A stretch of 64,000 nucleotides of DNA from Tropicimonas sp047971885. Its GTDB lineage: Bacteria > Pseudomonadota > Alphaproteobacteria > Rhodobacterales > Rhodobacteraceae. Positions 14,554 to 23,311 of the stretch are shown here, piece after piece. The stretch's first letter is position 1. Each line of letters starts with the position of its first letter. The notes beneath the pieces are model-generated. The model worked only from the letters and a program-made list of their open reading frames with translations, had not been told where the DNA came from and searched no databases. The stretch is from the NCBI RefSeq assembly GCF_047971885.1, contig NZ_JBKEAE010000021.1, forward strand, positions 19,171-83,170, read 5' to 3'. The position numbers and the translations under genes were made by a program.

Positions 14554-17500
14554 ATGTTGAGAAGCACGACCGTTACGGCGGTGCTGGGTCCGACAAACAC
14601 CGGCAAGACCCATTACGCGATCGAACGCATGCTGGCGCACCGGACCGGCGTCATCGGACTGCCGCTCAGGCTGCTGGCGCGCGAGGTCTACGACCGGATC
14701 GTCGGGTTGCGCGGCCCCTCGGTGGTCGCGCTTCTGACCGGGGAAGAACGGATCGTGCCGGAACGGGCGCAGTACTGGGTCTGCACCACCGAGGCGATGC
14801 CGGTCGGAATGGGCGCCGATTTTCTGGCGGTCGATGAAATCCAGCTTTGTGCCGACCCCGAGCGCGGCCATGTCTTTACCGACCGGTTGCAGCATGCGCG
14901 CGGGCTGCACGAGACGATGTTCCTCGGCTCGGACACCATGCGCGGCGCCATCGCCGCACAGGTCGAGCGTGTGCAGTTCCTGCATCGCGAGCGGTTTTCC
15001 GAGCTGTCCTATACCGGCCAGCGCAAGATTTCGCGCATGCCGCCGCGTTCCGCCATCGTCGGGTTCTCGGTCGAGAACGTCTATGCCATTGCCGAACTGC
15101 TGCGCCGCCAGAAGGGGGGCGCGGCGGTTGTGATGGGTGCGCTCAGCCCGCGCACGCGCAACGCACAGGTCGATCTCTATCAGAACGGCGACGTGGACTA
15201 TCTGGTCGCCACCGATGCGATCGGCATGGGGCTCAACCTCGATATCGCCCATGTGGCGTTTTCGGGGCTGGTAAAATTCGATGGCCGGCGCATGCGACAT
15301 CTTGCTCCGAACGAACTGGCGCAGATCGCCGGGCGCGCCGGGCGCTACAAGACCAACGGCACCTTTGGTGTGACGGGCGAGGCGCCGCCGCTCGACGACG
15401 AGGTGGCGCAGGCGATCACCAGCCACCGCTTTGCACCGGTGCGCAAGCTGCAATGGCGCAATTCGGAGCTCGAATTCGGCTCGATCCACCGGCTGATCCA
15501 GTCGCTCGAGGAAAAGACCGGCGACGAATGGCTGACGCGCACCCGCGAGTCCGACGATCTCATGGTGCTGAAATCGCTGGCACAAAATGCCGGGGTCACC
15601 GGCCGCCTGCACGGCGCCCGCGATGTGCGGCTGCTGTGGGAGGTCTGCCGGATCCCCGACTACCGGGGCATTTCGCACGCCGAACACGCCGGGCTGCTGG
15701 AACGGATATTCGGCTTTCTGCACGATGTCGGCCGGGTGCCGGACGACTGGATGGCGCAGCAGGTCAAGCGGATAGACCGGCCCGGCGGCGATATCGACGC
15801 GCTGAGCAAGCGGCTGGCATATATCCGCACATGGACCTACGTGGCGCAGCGTTCGGGCTGGCTGGACGATGAATCGCATTGGCGCGAGGAGACTCGCGCG
15901 GTAGAAGACCGCCTGTCGGACGCCCTGCACGGTGCGCTGACGCAGAGATTTGTTGACCGGCGCACATCGGTGCTCATGCGCCGGTTGAAGCAGAAGGAGA
16001 TCCTCGTGGCCGAGGTGAACGACAAGGGCGAAGTGACGGTTGCGGACCAGTTTGTTGGCCGGCTGGAGGGATTCCGCTTCAGCCAGGACAAATCCGCGAC
16101 GCCGGAAGAGGCCAGGATGCTGCGCCAGGCGGCGATGACCGCGTTGCGGCCCGAGTTCTATCTGCGCGCCGACCGGTTCTACAATGCGCCCGACACCGAG
16201 ATCGACTTTACCGAGCAGGGCGGCCTCATGTGGGGCGAGCATGCGGTGGGCAAGCTGGTCAGGGGCGGCGATGCGCTGCATCCGCAGGTGGTGGCCTTCG
16301 TCGAGGAAGACGCCGGCCACGAGGTCGTCGACAAGGTGACACGCCGGTTGCAGCATTTCATCGGGCGCAAGGTTGCCACGCTGTTCGAGCCGCTGACGGG
16401 GATGGGCAAGGACGAAACCCTGACCGGCCTCGCGCGCGGCTTCGCTTTCCGGCTGACCGAGGCTTTCGGCGTTCTGCCGCGCGACGGCGTGGCCGCCGAG
16501 GTCAAGGAACTGGATCAGGAAACACGCGGGCAGCTTCGCCGGCACGGGGTGCGTTTTGGCCAGTATACCGTTTTCATGCCGGCGCTGCTGAAGCCCGCGC
16601 CGACCCGCCTCAGGCTGGTGCTGTGGTCGCTGTGGAACGATCTGGATCAGTTTCCCGAGGCGCCGCCACCGGGGCTGGTGACCGTTCCGGTTCCCGAAGG
16701 GACGCCGCAGGAGCACGCGGCGATGTCGGGCTACCGGATCGCCGGAGAGCGGGCGATTCGCATCGACATGCTGGAGCGGCTTGCCGATCAGCTTCGCAAC
16801 CGGGACAGCCGCGCCGGTTTCGAGGCGACCGCCGACATGCTGTCGATCACCGGAATGACGCTCGATCAGTTTGCCGCCCTGATGGAGGGGCTGGGATATC
16901 GCGTCGAAAAGGGCGAGCGGCTCAAGATCCGCGCGCCCAAATCCGAACCGCAACCCGGGGCGGATGGCGGGGGCGCGCCGGAAGGTGACGAAACCGCCAT
17001 CGCTGCCGAAACCCCTGCCGACGATGCCGCGCTGGCAATCGCCGAGCCTGACGCAGCGACCGGTGCGGCGGATATCGTGGCCGCCGATGTGACGGCTGAT
17101 GTTGATGCACCCCAGGTCGAACCGGTGCCGGTTGCGACCGATACGGCGCCGGAACCGACGCTGACAGAGGCGATGCCAGCGGAAGCGATGCCGGCAGATG
17201 CGGTGGAAACCTCTTTCGCTGCTGCTCCGGCCGAACCGGCAACGCCGGCGGATAGCGCGGACGAACCGGAGACCGAGGTTTTCTATACCTTCTTCTGGGG
17301 TGCACGGCGGCAGGGCGGTGGCCGCCCGCACCGCGAGCAGGGCCGCGAGCGCGGCCGAGGAGAGGGTCAGGGACGGGGCGAGCGCGGCGAACGTCAGGGC
17401 GGCAAGCCGCCACGCGGCAAGGGCGGCAAACGGCCCCAGCGCGCCGATGGCAAGGGGCCCGACGGCAAGGGCCGGGGCAAGGATGGCAAGCCGCAGGGGC

Positions 17501-17598
17501 CAAAGACCTACGAGGCCCGCCCGCCGCGCAAGGAAAAGCCGATCGACCCGGACAACCCCTTCGCCGCCGCCCTGATGGGGCTGACGGGAAAGAAGTGA
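14554..17598 (+). CDS. SUV3-like ATP-dependent RNA/DNA helicase
   Basis: A 1014-residue superfamily 2 helicase of the SUV3 type. Walker A GPTNTGKT (12-19), motif II AVDEIQ (DEIQ at 94-97), motif III LGSDTMR, motif V ATDAIGMGLNLDI and motif VI QIAGRAGRYK are all intact; a helical middle and a second conserved block (LRRHGVRFGQYTVFMPALLKP) follow. From about residue 790 the sequence becomes disordered: an acidic Ala/Pro/Glu-rich tract (to about 910), then a conserved FYTFFWGARR patch and a basic Gly/Arg/Lys-rich tail resembling RGG regions. The body matches mitochondrial SUV3, which works with a degradosome nuclease; here an RNA-decay role is inferred. ATG 14554 sits just before Walker A; the frame is open upstream but overlaps the TPR gene. 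Confidence 0.9.
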   Translation: MLRSTTVTAVLGPTNTGKTHYAIERMLAHRTGVIGLPLRLLAREVYDRIVGLRGPSVVALLTGEERIVPERAQYWVCTTEAMPVGMGADFLAVDEIQLCADPERGHVFTDRLQHARGLHETMFLGSDTMRGAIAAQVERVQFLHRERFSELSYTGQRKISRMPPRSAIVGFSVENVYAIAELLRRQKGGAAVVMGALSPRTRNAQVDLYQNGDVDYLVATDAIGMGLNLDIAHVAFSGLVKFDGRRMRHLAPNELAQIAGRAGRYKTNGTFGVTGEAPPLDDEVAQAITSHRFAPVRKLQWRNSELEFGSIHRLIQSLEEKTGDEWLTRTRESDDLMVLKSLAQNAGVTGRLHGARDVRLLWEVCRIPDYRGISHAEHAGLLERIFGFLHDVGRVPDDWMAQQVKRIDRPGGDIDALSKRLAYIRTWTYVAQRSGWLDDESHWREETRAVEDRLSDALHGALTQRFVDRRTSVLMRRLKQKEILVAEVNDKGEVTVADQFVGRLEGFRFSQDKSATPEEARMLRQAAMTALRPEFYLRADRFYNAPDTEIDFTEQGGLMWGEHAVGKLVRGGDALHPQVVAFVEEDAGHEVVDKVTRRLQHFIGRKVATLFEPLTGMGKDETLTGLARGFAFRLTEAFGVLPRDGVAAEVKELDQETRGQLRRHGVRFGQYTVFMPALLKPAPTRLRLVLWSLWNDLDQFPEAPPPGLVTVPVPEGTPQEHAAMSGYRIAGERAIRIDMLERLADQLRNRDSRAGFEATADMLSITGMTLDQFAALMEGLGYRVEKGERLKIRAPKSEPQPGADGGGAPEGDETAIAAETPADDAALAIAEPDAATGAADIVAADVTADVDAPQVEPVPVATDTAPEPTLTEAMPAEAMPADAVETSFAAAPAEPATPADSADEPETEVFYTFFWGARRQGGGRPHREQGRERGRGEGQGRGERGERQGGKPPRGKGGKRPQRADGKGPDGKGRGKDGKPQGPKTYEARPPRKEKPIDPDNPFAAALMGLTGKK

Positions 17599-17613
17599 CC
17601 CCATGTGCCGTCA

Positions 17614-17997
17614 ATGACCGGAGAAACGGGCCCGGAGACGGGCCTTCGGATCGACAAGTGGCTGTGGCAGGCACGGTTCTTCAAGACCCGCAGCCTTGCC
17701 GCGAAGCAGGTTGCCGAAGGCAAGGTGCGCGTCAATTCCGTCAGGATATCCAAACCGGCCCGGACCGTTGGTATCGGGGATGTCCTGACCTTTCCGCAGG
17801 CGCATGCGATCCGTGTGGTGAGAATCCTGGCGCTCGGCACGAGGCGCGGCCCGGCGCCCGAAGCGCAGGCACTCTACGAAGATCTCTCGTCACCTGAAAA
17901 CCAGACCGTTCAGACCCCGCTGGCAAGAGGCGGCCCACGTCCGACTAAAAAAGTATATCGCAGATTCATCAATTCTCGCCCCGATCCCCTTGATTAG
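17614..17997 (+). CDS. S4-domain RNA-binding protein (Hsp15-like)
   Basis: A 127-residue protein with an N-terminal S4 RNA-binding domain: GLRIDKWLWQARFFKTRSLAAKQVAEGKVRVN, ending near VGIGDVLTF. Hsp15 (HslR) of E. coli has this arrangement and rescues stalled 50S subunits with peptidyl-tRNA; in Alphaproteobacteria a similar S4 protein often follows a SUV3-like helicase, as here. The C-terminus is basic and proline-rich (GGPRPTKKVYRRF). The start is uncertain: ATG 17614 or GTG 17605. It begins within about 15 bases of the helicase stop, so both are likely cotranscribed. Confidence 0.85.
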   Translation: MTGETGPETGLRIDKWLWQARFFKTRSLAAKQVAEGKVRVNSVRISKPARTVGIGDVLTFPQAHAIRVVRILALGTRRGPAPEAQALYEDLSSPENQTVQTPLARGGPRPTKKVYRRFINSRPDPLD

Positions 17998-18046
17998 GCC
18001 GTAAGCGTCGGTTAGGTCACACGGAAACGCGAACCCGGAGACTCTC

Positions 18047-18382
<336 letters not shown>

Positions 18383-18510
18383 GCCACTGATTCGCGCCCC
18401 GCGCCCGGTCGATTTGCCGGATGGCACACCAAAATACACCCCAACTGACCCGTTTCCAGCAGTTTTTCGCTGTTCACAGGCCTTTGTAGGCGATTCTGCA
18501 CTGCGGCGCT

Positions 18511-18538
18511 TTGATTTTTGCAAAAAAAATGTTATCTG
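18511..18538 (+). promoter_or_regulatory. Sigma-70-like promoter in the fdxA-carD gap
   Basis: TTGATT (18511-18516), a 16-base A-rich spacer and TATCTG (18533-18538). This would start transcription near 18545, ahead of two stable hairpins and upstream of carD. Confidence 0.5.
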
Positions 18539-18544
18539 TCTGTG

Positions 18545-18657
18545 ACGATGAGCGCAAGAAATACACGACCCGACAACCGGGGCTGCGTCCGGTTGGCGGG
18601 AGTATGTGAACCCCGATACACAGAACCTCGCCAGAGATTTCGTGGCGCGGGTTTTTT
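18545..18657 (+). ncRNA. Candidate small RNA or terminated leader upstream of carD
   Basis: The 310-bp gap between fdxA and carD carries a promoter-like site (18511-18538), a strong stem CCCG-a-CAACCGG / CCGGTTG-g-CGGG (18569-18600, one mismatch), and a second stem CCTCGCC / GGCGCGG (18626-18650, one mismatch) followed by six Ts (18652-18657), which looks like an intrinsic terminator. No start codon with a ribosome site is seen inside. It may be an independent RNA of about 115 nt or an attenuated carD leader. The identity is unknown to me. Confidence 0.5.
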
Positions 18658-18692
18658 GTTGCTGTGATCGGGGATCGAACCAAGGGGTAGAC

Positions 18693-19202
18693 ATGACAAA
18701 GACAAAAAAACCGGAGTTTCGCCCGAACGATTACGTCGTCTATCCGGCGCATGGCGTCGGGCAGATCATCTCGATCGAAGAGCAGGAGGTCGCGGGGCTT
18801 TCGCTTGAACTGTTCGTGATCTCGTTCGAGAAGGACAAGATGACGTTGCGGGTGCCGACGAACAAGGTCGCTTCGGTGGGTATGCGCGGGCTTTCGTCGC
18901 CGGACACCGTGTCCAGGGCGATGACGACGCTGAAAGGCAAGGCCAAGGTCAAGCGGGCCATGTGGTCGCGCCGGGCGCAGGAATACGAGCAGAAGATCAA
19001 CTCGGGCGATCTGATCGCCATCGCCGAGGTCGTGCGCGATCTGCACCGCACCGACGACCAGCGCGAGCAATCCTATTCCGAACGCCAGCTCTACGAGGCG
19101 GCGCTGGAACGCCTGACGCGCGAGGTTGCCGCCGTGGCCGGGCTTGGCGAAAACGATGCGCAGAAGCAGGTTGACGACGTGCTGGTCAGCCGCGCCGCGT
19201 AA
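18693..19202 (+). CDS. CarD family transcriptional regulator
   Basis: A 169-residue CarD/CdnL-type protein. The N-terminal Tudor-like RNA polymerase-interacting domain is clear (FRPNDYVVYPAHGVGQIISIEEQEVAG, LFVISFEKDKMTLRVPTNK), followed by a helical DNA-binding domain with the RRAQEYEQKINSGDLIAIAEVVRDLHR block. CarD binds the polymerase beta subunit and stabilises open complexes, notably at rRNA promoters in Alphaproteobacteria. ATG 18693 has AAGGGG upstream; the frame is open further 5' but runs through the hairpin-rich leader, which makes an earlier start unlikely. A GC-rich terminator follows the gene. Confidence 0.95.
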   Translation: MTKTKKPEFRPNDYVVYPAHGVGQIISIEEQEVAGLSLELFVISFEKDKMTLRVPTNKVASVGMRGLSSPDTVSRAMTTLKGKAKVKRAMWSRRAQEYEQKINSGDLIAIAEVVRDLHRTDDQREQSYSERQLYEAALERLTREVAAVAGLGENDAQKQVDDVLVSRAA

Positions 19203-19225
19203 GCAGGATCGACAGCGACGGAAAC

Positions 19226-19248
19226 GGGGGCCGCATGGCCCCCTTTTT
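19226..19248 (+). terminator. Intrinsic terminator after carD
   Basis: GGGGGCC GCAT GGCCCCC followed by TTTTT; a perfect 7-bp stem 24 bases after the carD stop. Confidence 0.88.
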
Positions 19249-19267
19249 CATGGCCGGGCCCGTGCCC

Positions 19268-20029
19268 TCAGACAAGAAGCGCCGTCGCCGCGACCAGGCA
19301 GGCGATCTCGGCCATCTGCTGGGTCGCGCCCAGAATGTCGCCGGTCTGGCCGCCGATCTTCCTCCGTGCGATCACGGCGGCGGCCGCGGCGGCGGCGATG
19401 GTTGCAGTCAGCAACCCCAACGCCGCGGCGCCGACAAGCATCGCCGCGAGCAGCAGTGCCAAAGCGAAGCCTGCAACCATCACGGCGCGGCCGGGCCGCC
19501 CGAGCCTGCGCGACAGGCCGCCATCACGCGCGTTGGGCAGGGTGCCCATGACCACGATCATCACCGCGCGGCTGAGCAGGGCGGCGGTCAGCATTGCCGG
19601 AAGCAGCACCGGGGCCAGCACGGTCAGGGCGGCCCACCTCAGGCCGATGGCAAGGATCAGGGCGAGCACGCCATAGCTGCCGATCCGGCTGTCCTTCATG
19701 ATTTCGAGCCGCCGCGCCCTGTCCCAGCCGCCCCAGAGCCCGTCCGCCGCATCGGCAAGCCCGTCCTCGTGCATCGCGCCCGTGATGACGACCTGCGCCG
19801 CCAGTGCCCCCCCCGCAGCCACCGATGCCGGGGTGCCGGATGTCAGCATCAGCCAGCCCACGCAGCCGGCCAGCAGCGCTGCCACGGCGCCGGCCAGCGG
19901 ATAGGCCCAGGCGGCGCGTGCCCCGCGTGTCGTGGCGTATTCGGGCGGAACGCGAACCGGCAGGCGGGTCAGAAGCGAAAGCGCGAGGGAAAGATCCCGC
20001 CACGAAAACAGGGGGGCACGAGTTGTCAT
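19268..20029 (-). CDS. cobS: Adenosylcobinamide-GDP ribazoletransferase (cobalamin synthase)
   Basis: A 253-residue polytopic membrane enzyme that joins adenosylcobinamide-GDP with alpha-ribazole (or its phosphate) in the last steps of B12 assembly. Family blocks: LSLLTRLPV at the N-terminus, the metal-site loop MHEDGLADAADGLWGGWDRARRLEIMKDSRIGSYG and the C-terminal GGQTGDILGATQQMAEIACLVA. About six to seven hydrophobic segments are visible. The gene is divergent from cobT (80 bp gap); the two act in the same branch. It may also be named cobV. No riboswitch is seen in the shared gap, unlike at the DUF4198 gene. Confidence 0.95.
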   Translation of the reverse strand: MTTRAPLFSWRDLSLALSLLTRLPVRVPPEYATTRGARAAWAYPLAGAVAALLAGCVGWLMLTSGTPASVAAGGALAAQVVITGAMHEDGLADAADGLWGGWDRARRLEIMKDSRIGSYGVLALILAIGLRWAALTVLAPVLLPAMLTAALLSRAVMIVVMGTLPNARDGGLSRRLGRPGRAVMVAGFALALLLAAMLVGAAALGLLTATIAAAAAAAVIARRKIGGQTGDILGATQQMAEIACLVAATALLV

Positions 20030-20109
20030 GCGACCAATCCATGCAGGGGCTTGTCGCGGTCGGAATATGGGCGCAGAACCCCGGTGGCAAGAGCATCACG
20101 AGGCATGAC

Positions 20110-21135
20110 ATGAGCAGAAGCGCCCCATTTTCCGACATGGCAGGCATCCGCGCCGCGCTGAGCCGCCTTCCCGGGCCCGACAGGGCGGCGATCGCGGCAG
20201 CGCAGGCACGCAATTCCGCGCTGACAAAGCCGCCCGCCGCACTGGGAAGGCTCGAGGATCTGGCGATCTGGTACGCCGGCTGGCGGGGCGATGCGCGCCC
20301 GGCCTTCGGCACGCCGCAGATCATCGTCTTCGCCGGCAACCACGGGATCGCGGCGCGCGGCGTTTCGGCCTTTCCGCCCGAGGTCACCGTGCAGATGGTG
20401 GCGAATTTCCGTGCCGGCGGAGCGGCGATCAATCAGCTTGCCCGGGCGTTCGATGCGGTAATGGAGGTGGTCGCCATCGACCTCGACCGGCCAACGGTCG
20501 ATTTCACCGAAAATCCGGCGATGAGCGAGGAAGAACTGGTTTCGGCCATGGCAACGGGCTGGGAGGCCGTCGATCCCGGCGCGGGGCTTCTGGTTACCGG
20601 TGAGATGGGGATCGGCAACACCACCAGTGCGGCGGCAATCGCGGCGGGTCTGTACGGCGACGGTGGCGAGTGGGTCGGGCGCGGCAGCGGGATCGACGAT
20701 GCGGGGCTCATGCGCAAGCGCGCGGCGGTCGAAGCGGGGATCGAACGCCATGCCGAGGCGCTGTCGGACCCGCTGGAGGTTCTGCGCCGGCTGGGCGGGC
20801 GCGAAATCGCCGCGATGGCCGGCGCGATCCTTGCGGCGCGGTATTATCGCCTTCCGGTCATCCTCGACGGATTCATCTGCACGGCGGCGGCGGCGGTGCT
20901 CGAATGCCAGCAGCCGGGGGCGCTCGATCACGCCGTTGCCGGCCATGTCTCGGCCGAGGGTGCGCATGCGCAACTGCTCGAAAGGCTGGGCAGGGCGCCG
21001 CTTCTGTCGCTGGGCATGCGCCTTGGCGAAGGGTCCGGTGCGGCGCTGGCGATCGGCGTTCTCAAGGGGGCGGTGGCCTGTCATTCGGGGATGGCAAGCT
21101 TCGCCGAAGCGGGGGTCTCCGGCGGCGAAAACTGA
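20110..21135 (+). CDS. cobT: Nicotinate-nucleotide--dimethylbenzimidazole phosphoribosyltransferase
   Basis: A 341-residue CobT (called CobU in Pseudomonas nomenclature), which makes alpha-ribazole phosphate from 5,6-dimethylbenzimidazole and nicotinate mononucleotide. Diagnostic blocks: PPAALGRLEDLAIWYAGWRG, IIVFAGNHGIAARGVSAFPPEVT, GEMGIGNTTSAAAI, GRGSGIDDAGLMRKRAAVE, and the C-terminal LGMRLGEGSGAALAIGVL with Glu as the catalytic base. ATG 20110 gives the family-typical N-terminus. It is divergent from cobS, so a shared regulatory region of 80 bp serves both. A hairpin-poor gap separates it from the convergent antiporter gene. Confidence 0.95.
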   Translation: MSRSAPFSDMAGIRAALSRLPGPDRAAIAAAQARNSALTKPPAALGRLEDLAIWYAGWRGDARPAFGTPQIIVFAGNHGIAARGVSAFPPEVTVQMVANFRAGGAAINQLARAFDAVMEVVAIDLDRPTVDFTENPAMSEEELVSAMATGWEAVDPGAGLLVTGEMGIGNTTSAAAIAAGLYGDGGEWVGRGSGIDDAGLMRKRAAVEAGIERHAEALSDPLEVLRRLGGREIAAMAGAILAARYYRLPVILDGFICTAAAAVLECQQPGALDHAVAGHVSAEGAHAQLLERLGRAPLLSLGMRLGEGSGAALAIGVLKGAVACHSGMASFAEAGVSGGEN

Positions 21136-21194
21136 CCGGGGAGGGGCCGGAGACATTCTGCAGGCAGTAGCGGCGTACACGAACCGCCGCCGGC

Positions 21195-23111
21195 TCACTC
21201 CACCGATCTGGCCGGGGCTGTGTTCTGGTTGGCGCGCTCGGCTTCCAGCGCTTCGAGAATGGCGGTCTCGATTTCCTTGTTAAGTTCGCGTGCCCGGGCC
21301 AGGTAGGCCGGATTGTTTGCCAGCGGTCTGGTCGGATCCCAGAGCGGGGCAAGCTCGCGTACCGCCATCCTGTCCTGATGGAAGAACGTGCGCTCGATCT
21401 GGTTGGCCTCGAACTCGGAAAAATCCATGTTTTCCAGAACATATCGCCCGGCTCTCAGCGACGAGTCGAAAAGCTCGCGAACGATATCGTTCGCCCCGGC
21501 CTGATAGAGTTCGTAGACATGAACCCGGTCATGGGCACGGGCGACGATGTGAAGGTCGGGCCGCTGCGAACGGGCATAGGCGACAAGCCGGATCGTGTCC
21601 TGCCGGCTGCCGAGCGCGACCACCAGAACGCGGGCATCCTTGAGCCCGGCCGCATTGAGCAGGACGGGGCGGGTCGGATCGCCGAAAAAGGCCTTGAACC
21701 CGAACTTGCGCATCAGCTCGATCGAGGCGAGATCGTGATCGAGAACGGTCGCCCGCAGACCGGCCATCTGCACCATCCGGTTCACCACCTGCCCGAAACG
21801 CCCGATCCCGGCAATGATGATCGGGGCCTGCTCGTCGATCTCGTCGTGCTTGCGGTGTACATCGGTCGCGTCCGCATGATCGCCCATGCGGTGGGCGATC
21901 TTGTCGTAAAGGATGAACAGCAGCGGCGTGATGATCATCGACAGGGTGATGACCAGAACCAGAGTCTGGCCCATGCGGTTGCTCAGAAGCTGTTCCTGCA
22001 TGGTGAAGGAGACGAGCACGAAGCCGAATTCGCCCGCCTGGGCAAGCCCGAGCGTGAACAGCCACTTGTCGCGCCGGCGCAGCCCGAAGAGATTGGCGAG
22101 CAGGAACAGAACCGCCATCTTCGTCAGCACCAGCAGCACCGTCAGCGCGATGATGTCGGTGAAGTTGGACGACATGTAGCCGAAATCGATTCCCGCCCCC
22201 ACGGACAGGAAGAAGACCCCCAGCAACAGCCCCTTGAACGGTTCGATGTTGGCTTCCAGTTCGTGCCTGAATTCGCTGGTGGCCAGAACGACACCGCCGA
22301 GGAAGGCGCCGAGCGCCGGCGAAAGGCCGATGGCGACCATCAGATAGGCGATGCCGAAAACCACCAGAAGCGCCGTCGCCGTGTGGATCTCGCGCAGCTT
22401 GGCCATGTGAACGAAGCGGAAGAGGATCGGGGCAAGGTAGATACCCGCCAGGATGACCGAGGCGACCACCCCCATGATCACAAGCGTCGCCTGCCAGCCT
22501 GAAAGCCCGGCGATCAGCGAAAACGAATGATGCGCGGCCTCGATTTCCTCGGTTCCGCCGCGCTGGATGGCGCCGCTCGGGTCGATCCGGGGTGCGGGCG
22601 CCGGTGCAAGCATCGGCATGAGCGCCAGCATCGGAATGACCGCGATGTCCTGCATCAGCAGCACCGAGAATGTCGCCCTGCCGCCGGGCGACTTCATCAG
22701 GCCCTTTTCCGACAATGTCTGCAAAACGATGGCGGTCGAGGACAGGGCCAGTATCAGCCCGATCGCGATGGCAGTATTCAGGGTCTCGCCCATCAGCATC
22801 GAAAGAAAGGTGATGGCGGCGGTGGTCAGCACGATCTGAAGCCCGCCCAGCCCGAGCAGCTTGTCGCGCATCGCCCAGAGCGTCCGGGGGTCGAGTTCGA
22901 GGCCGATCAGGAACAGCATCAGGACAACGCCGAATTCGGAATAGTGGCGCAGCGTCTCGGCCTCGGTCCCGACAAGGGCGAGCAGGGGACTGATCAGGAT
23001 TCCGGCCAACAGGTAACCCAGCACCGAGCCGAGCCCGAGCCGCGTTGCCAGGGGCACACCGATGACGGCGCCTGCCAGAAGAAGCGTCGCGTCGTCCAGA
23101 AAGCCTTCCAT
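21195..23111 (-). CDS. Kef/CPA2-type cation:proton antiporter with TrkA-N domain
   Basis: A 638-residue inner-membrane protein. Residues 1-390 form the CPA2 exchanger with about 12 segments, including LMLFLIGLELDPRTLW, ALSSTAIVLQTLSEKG, LLMQDIAVIPMLAL and GAFLGGVVLATSEFRHELEANIEPFKGLLLG. Residues about 415-540 form a Rossmann-type TrkA-N (RCK) domain (IIIAGIGRFGQVVNRMVQMAG) that binds nucleotide. It fits the KefB/KefC glutathione-gated potassium efflux group, but the gating ligand is not shown by sequence alone. ATG 23111 has AAGGAG upstream. The protein ends convergently with cobT. Confidence 0.9.
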   Translation of the reverse strand: MEGFLDDATLLLAGAVIGVPLATRLGLGSVLGYLLAGILISPLLALVGTEAETLRHYSEFGVVLMLFLIGLELDPRTLWAMRDKLLGLGGLQIVLTTAAITFLSMLMGETLNTAIAIGLILALSSTAIVLQTLSEKGLMKSPGGRATFSVLLMQDIAVIPMLALMPMLAPAPAPRIDPSGAIQRGGTEEIEAAHHSFSLIAGLSGWQATLVIMGVVASVILAGIYLAPILFRFVHMAKLREIHTATALLVVFGIAYLMVAIGLSPALGAFLGGVVLATSEFRHELEANIEPFKGLLLGVFFLSVGAGIDFGYMSSNFTDIIALTVLLVLTKMAVLFLLANLFGLRRRDKWLFTLGLAQAGEFGFVLVSFTMQEQLLSNRMGQTLVLVITLSMIITPLLFILYDKIAHRMGDHADATDVHRKHDEIDEQAPIIIAGIGRFGQVVNRMVQMAGLRATVLDHDLASIELMRKFGFKAFFGDPTRPVLLNAAGLKDARVLVVALGSRQDTIRLVAYARSQRPDLHIVARAHDRVHVYELYQAGANDIVRELFDSSLRAGRYVLENMDFSEFEANQIERTFFHQDRMAVRELAPLWDPTRPLANNPAYLARARELNKEIETAILEALEAERANQNTAPARSVE

Positions 23112-23311
23112 CGCTTCTCCTTCTCGGCCCCCGGCGCGGCTGATCATCCGGCCTGCCTCGTGAAACGGCCAGCCTGCCGCAGGCGGTTCGGTTTTCCGGG
23201 GCGTCGGCCAACAGGTAGTGCGGTGCGGCGCGTCTGTCCATGCGCGCAAAGGCATCGGCAGGGCACATCCCGGCAGCGCCGGCATCCGTGCCGTGCGCGA
23301 TGCGGTCGCGC

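Noticed and set aside
14431..17604. A 1057-codon open frame antisense to the helicase gene
   Set aside because: It mirrors a GC-rich coding gene with clear helicase motifs; the product is Arg/Gln/His-rich with no domain and no ribosome site. Long antisense frames are expected at this GC content.
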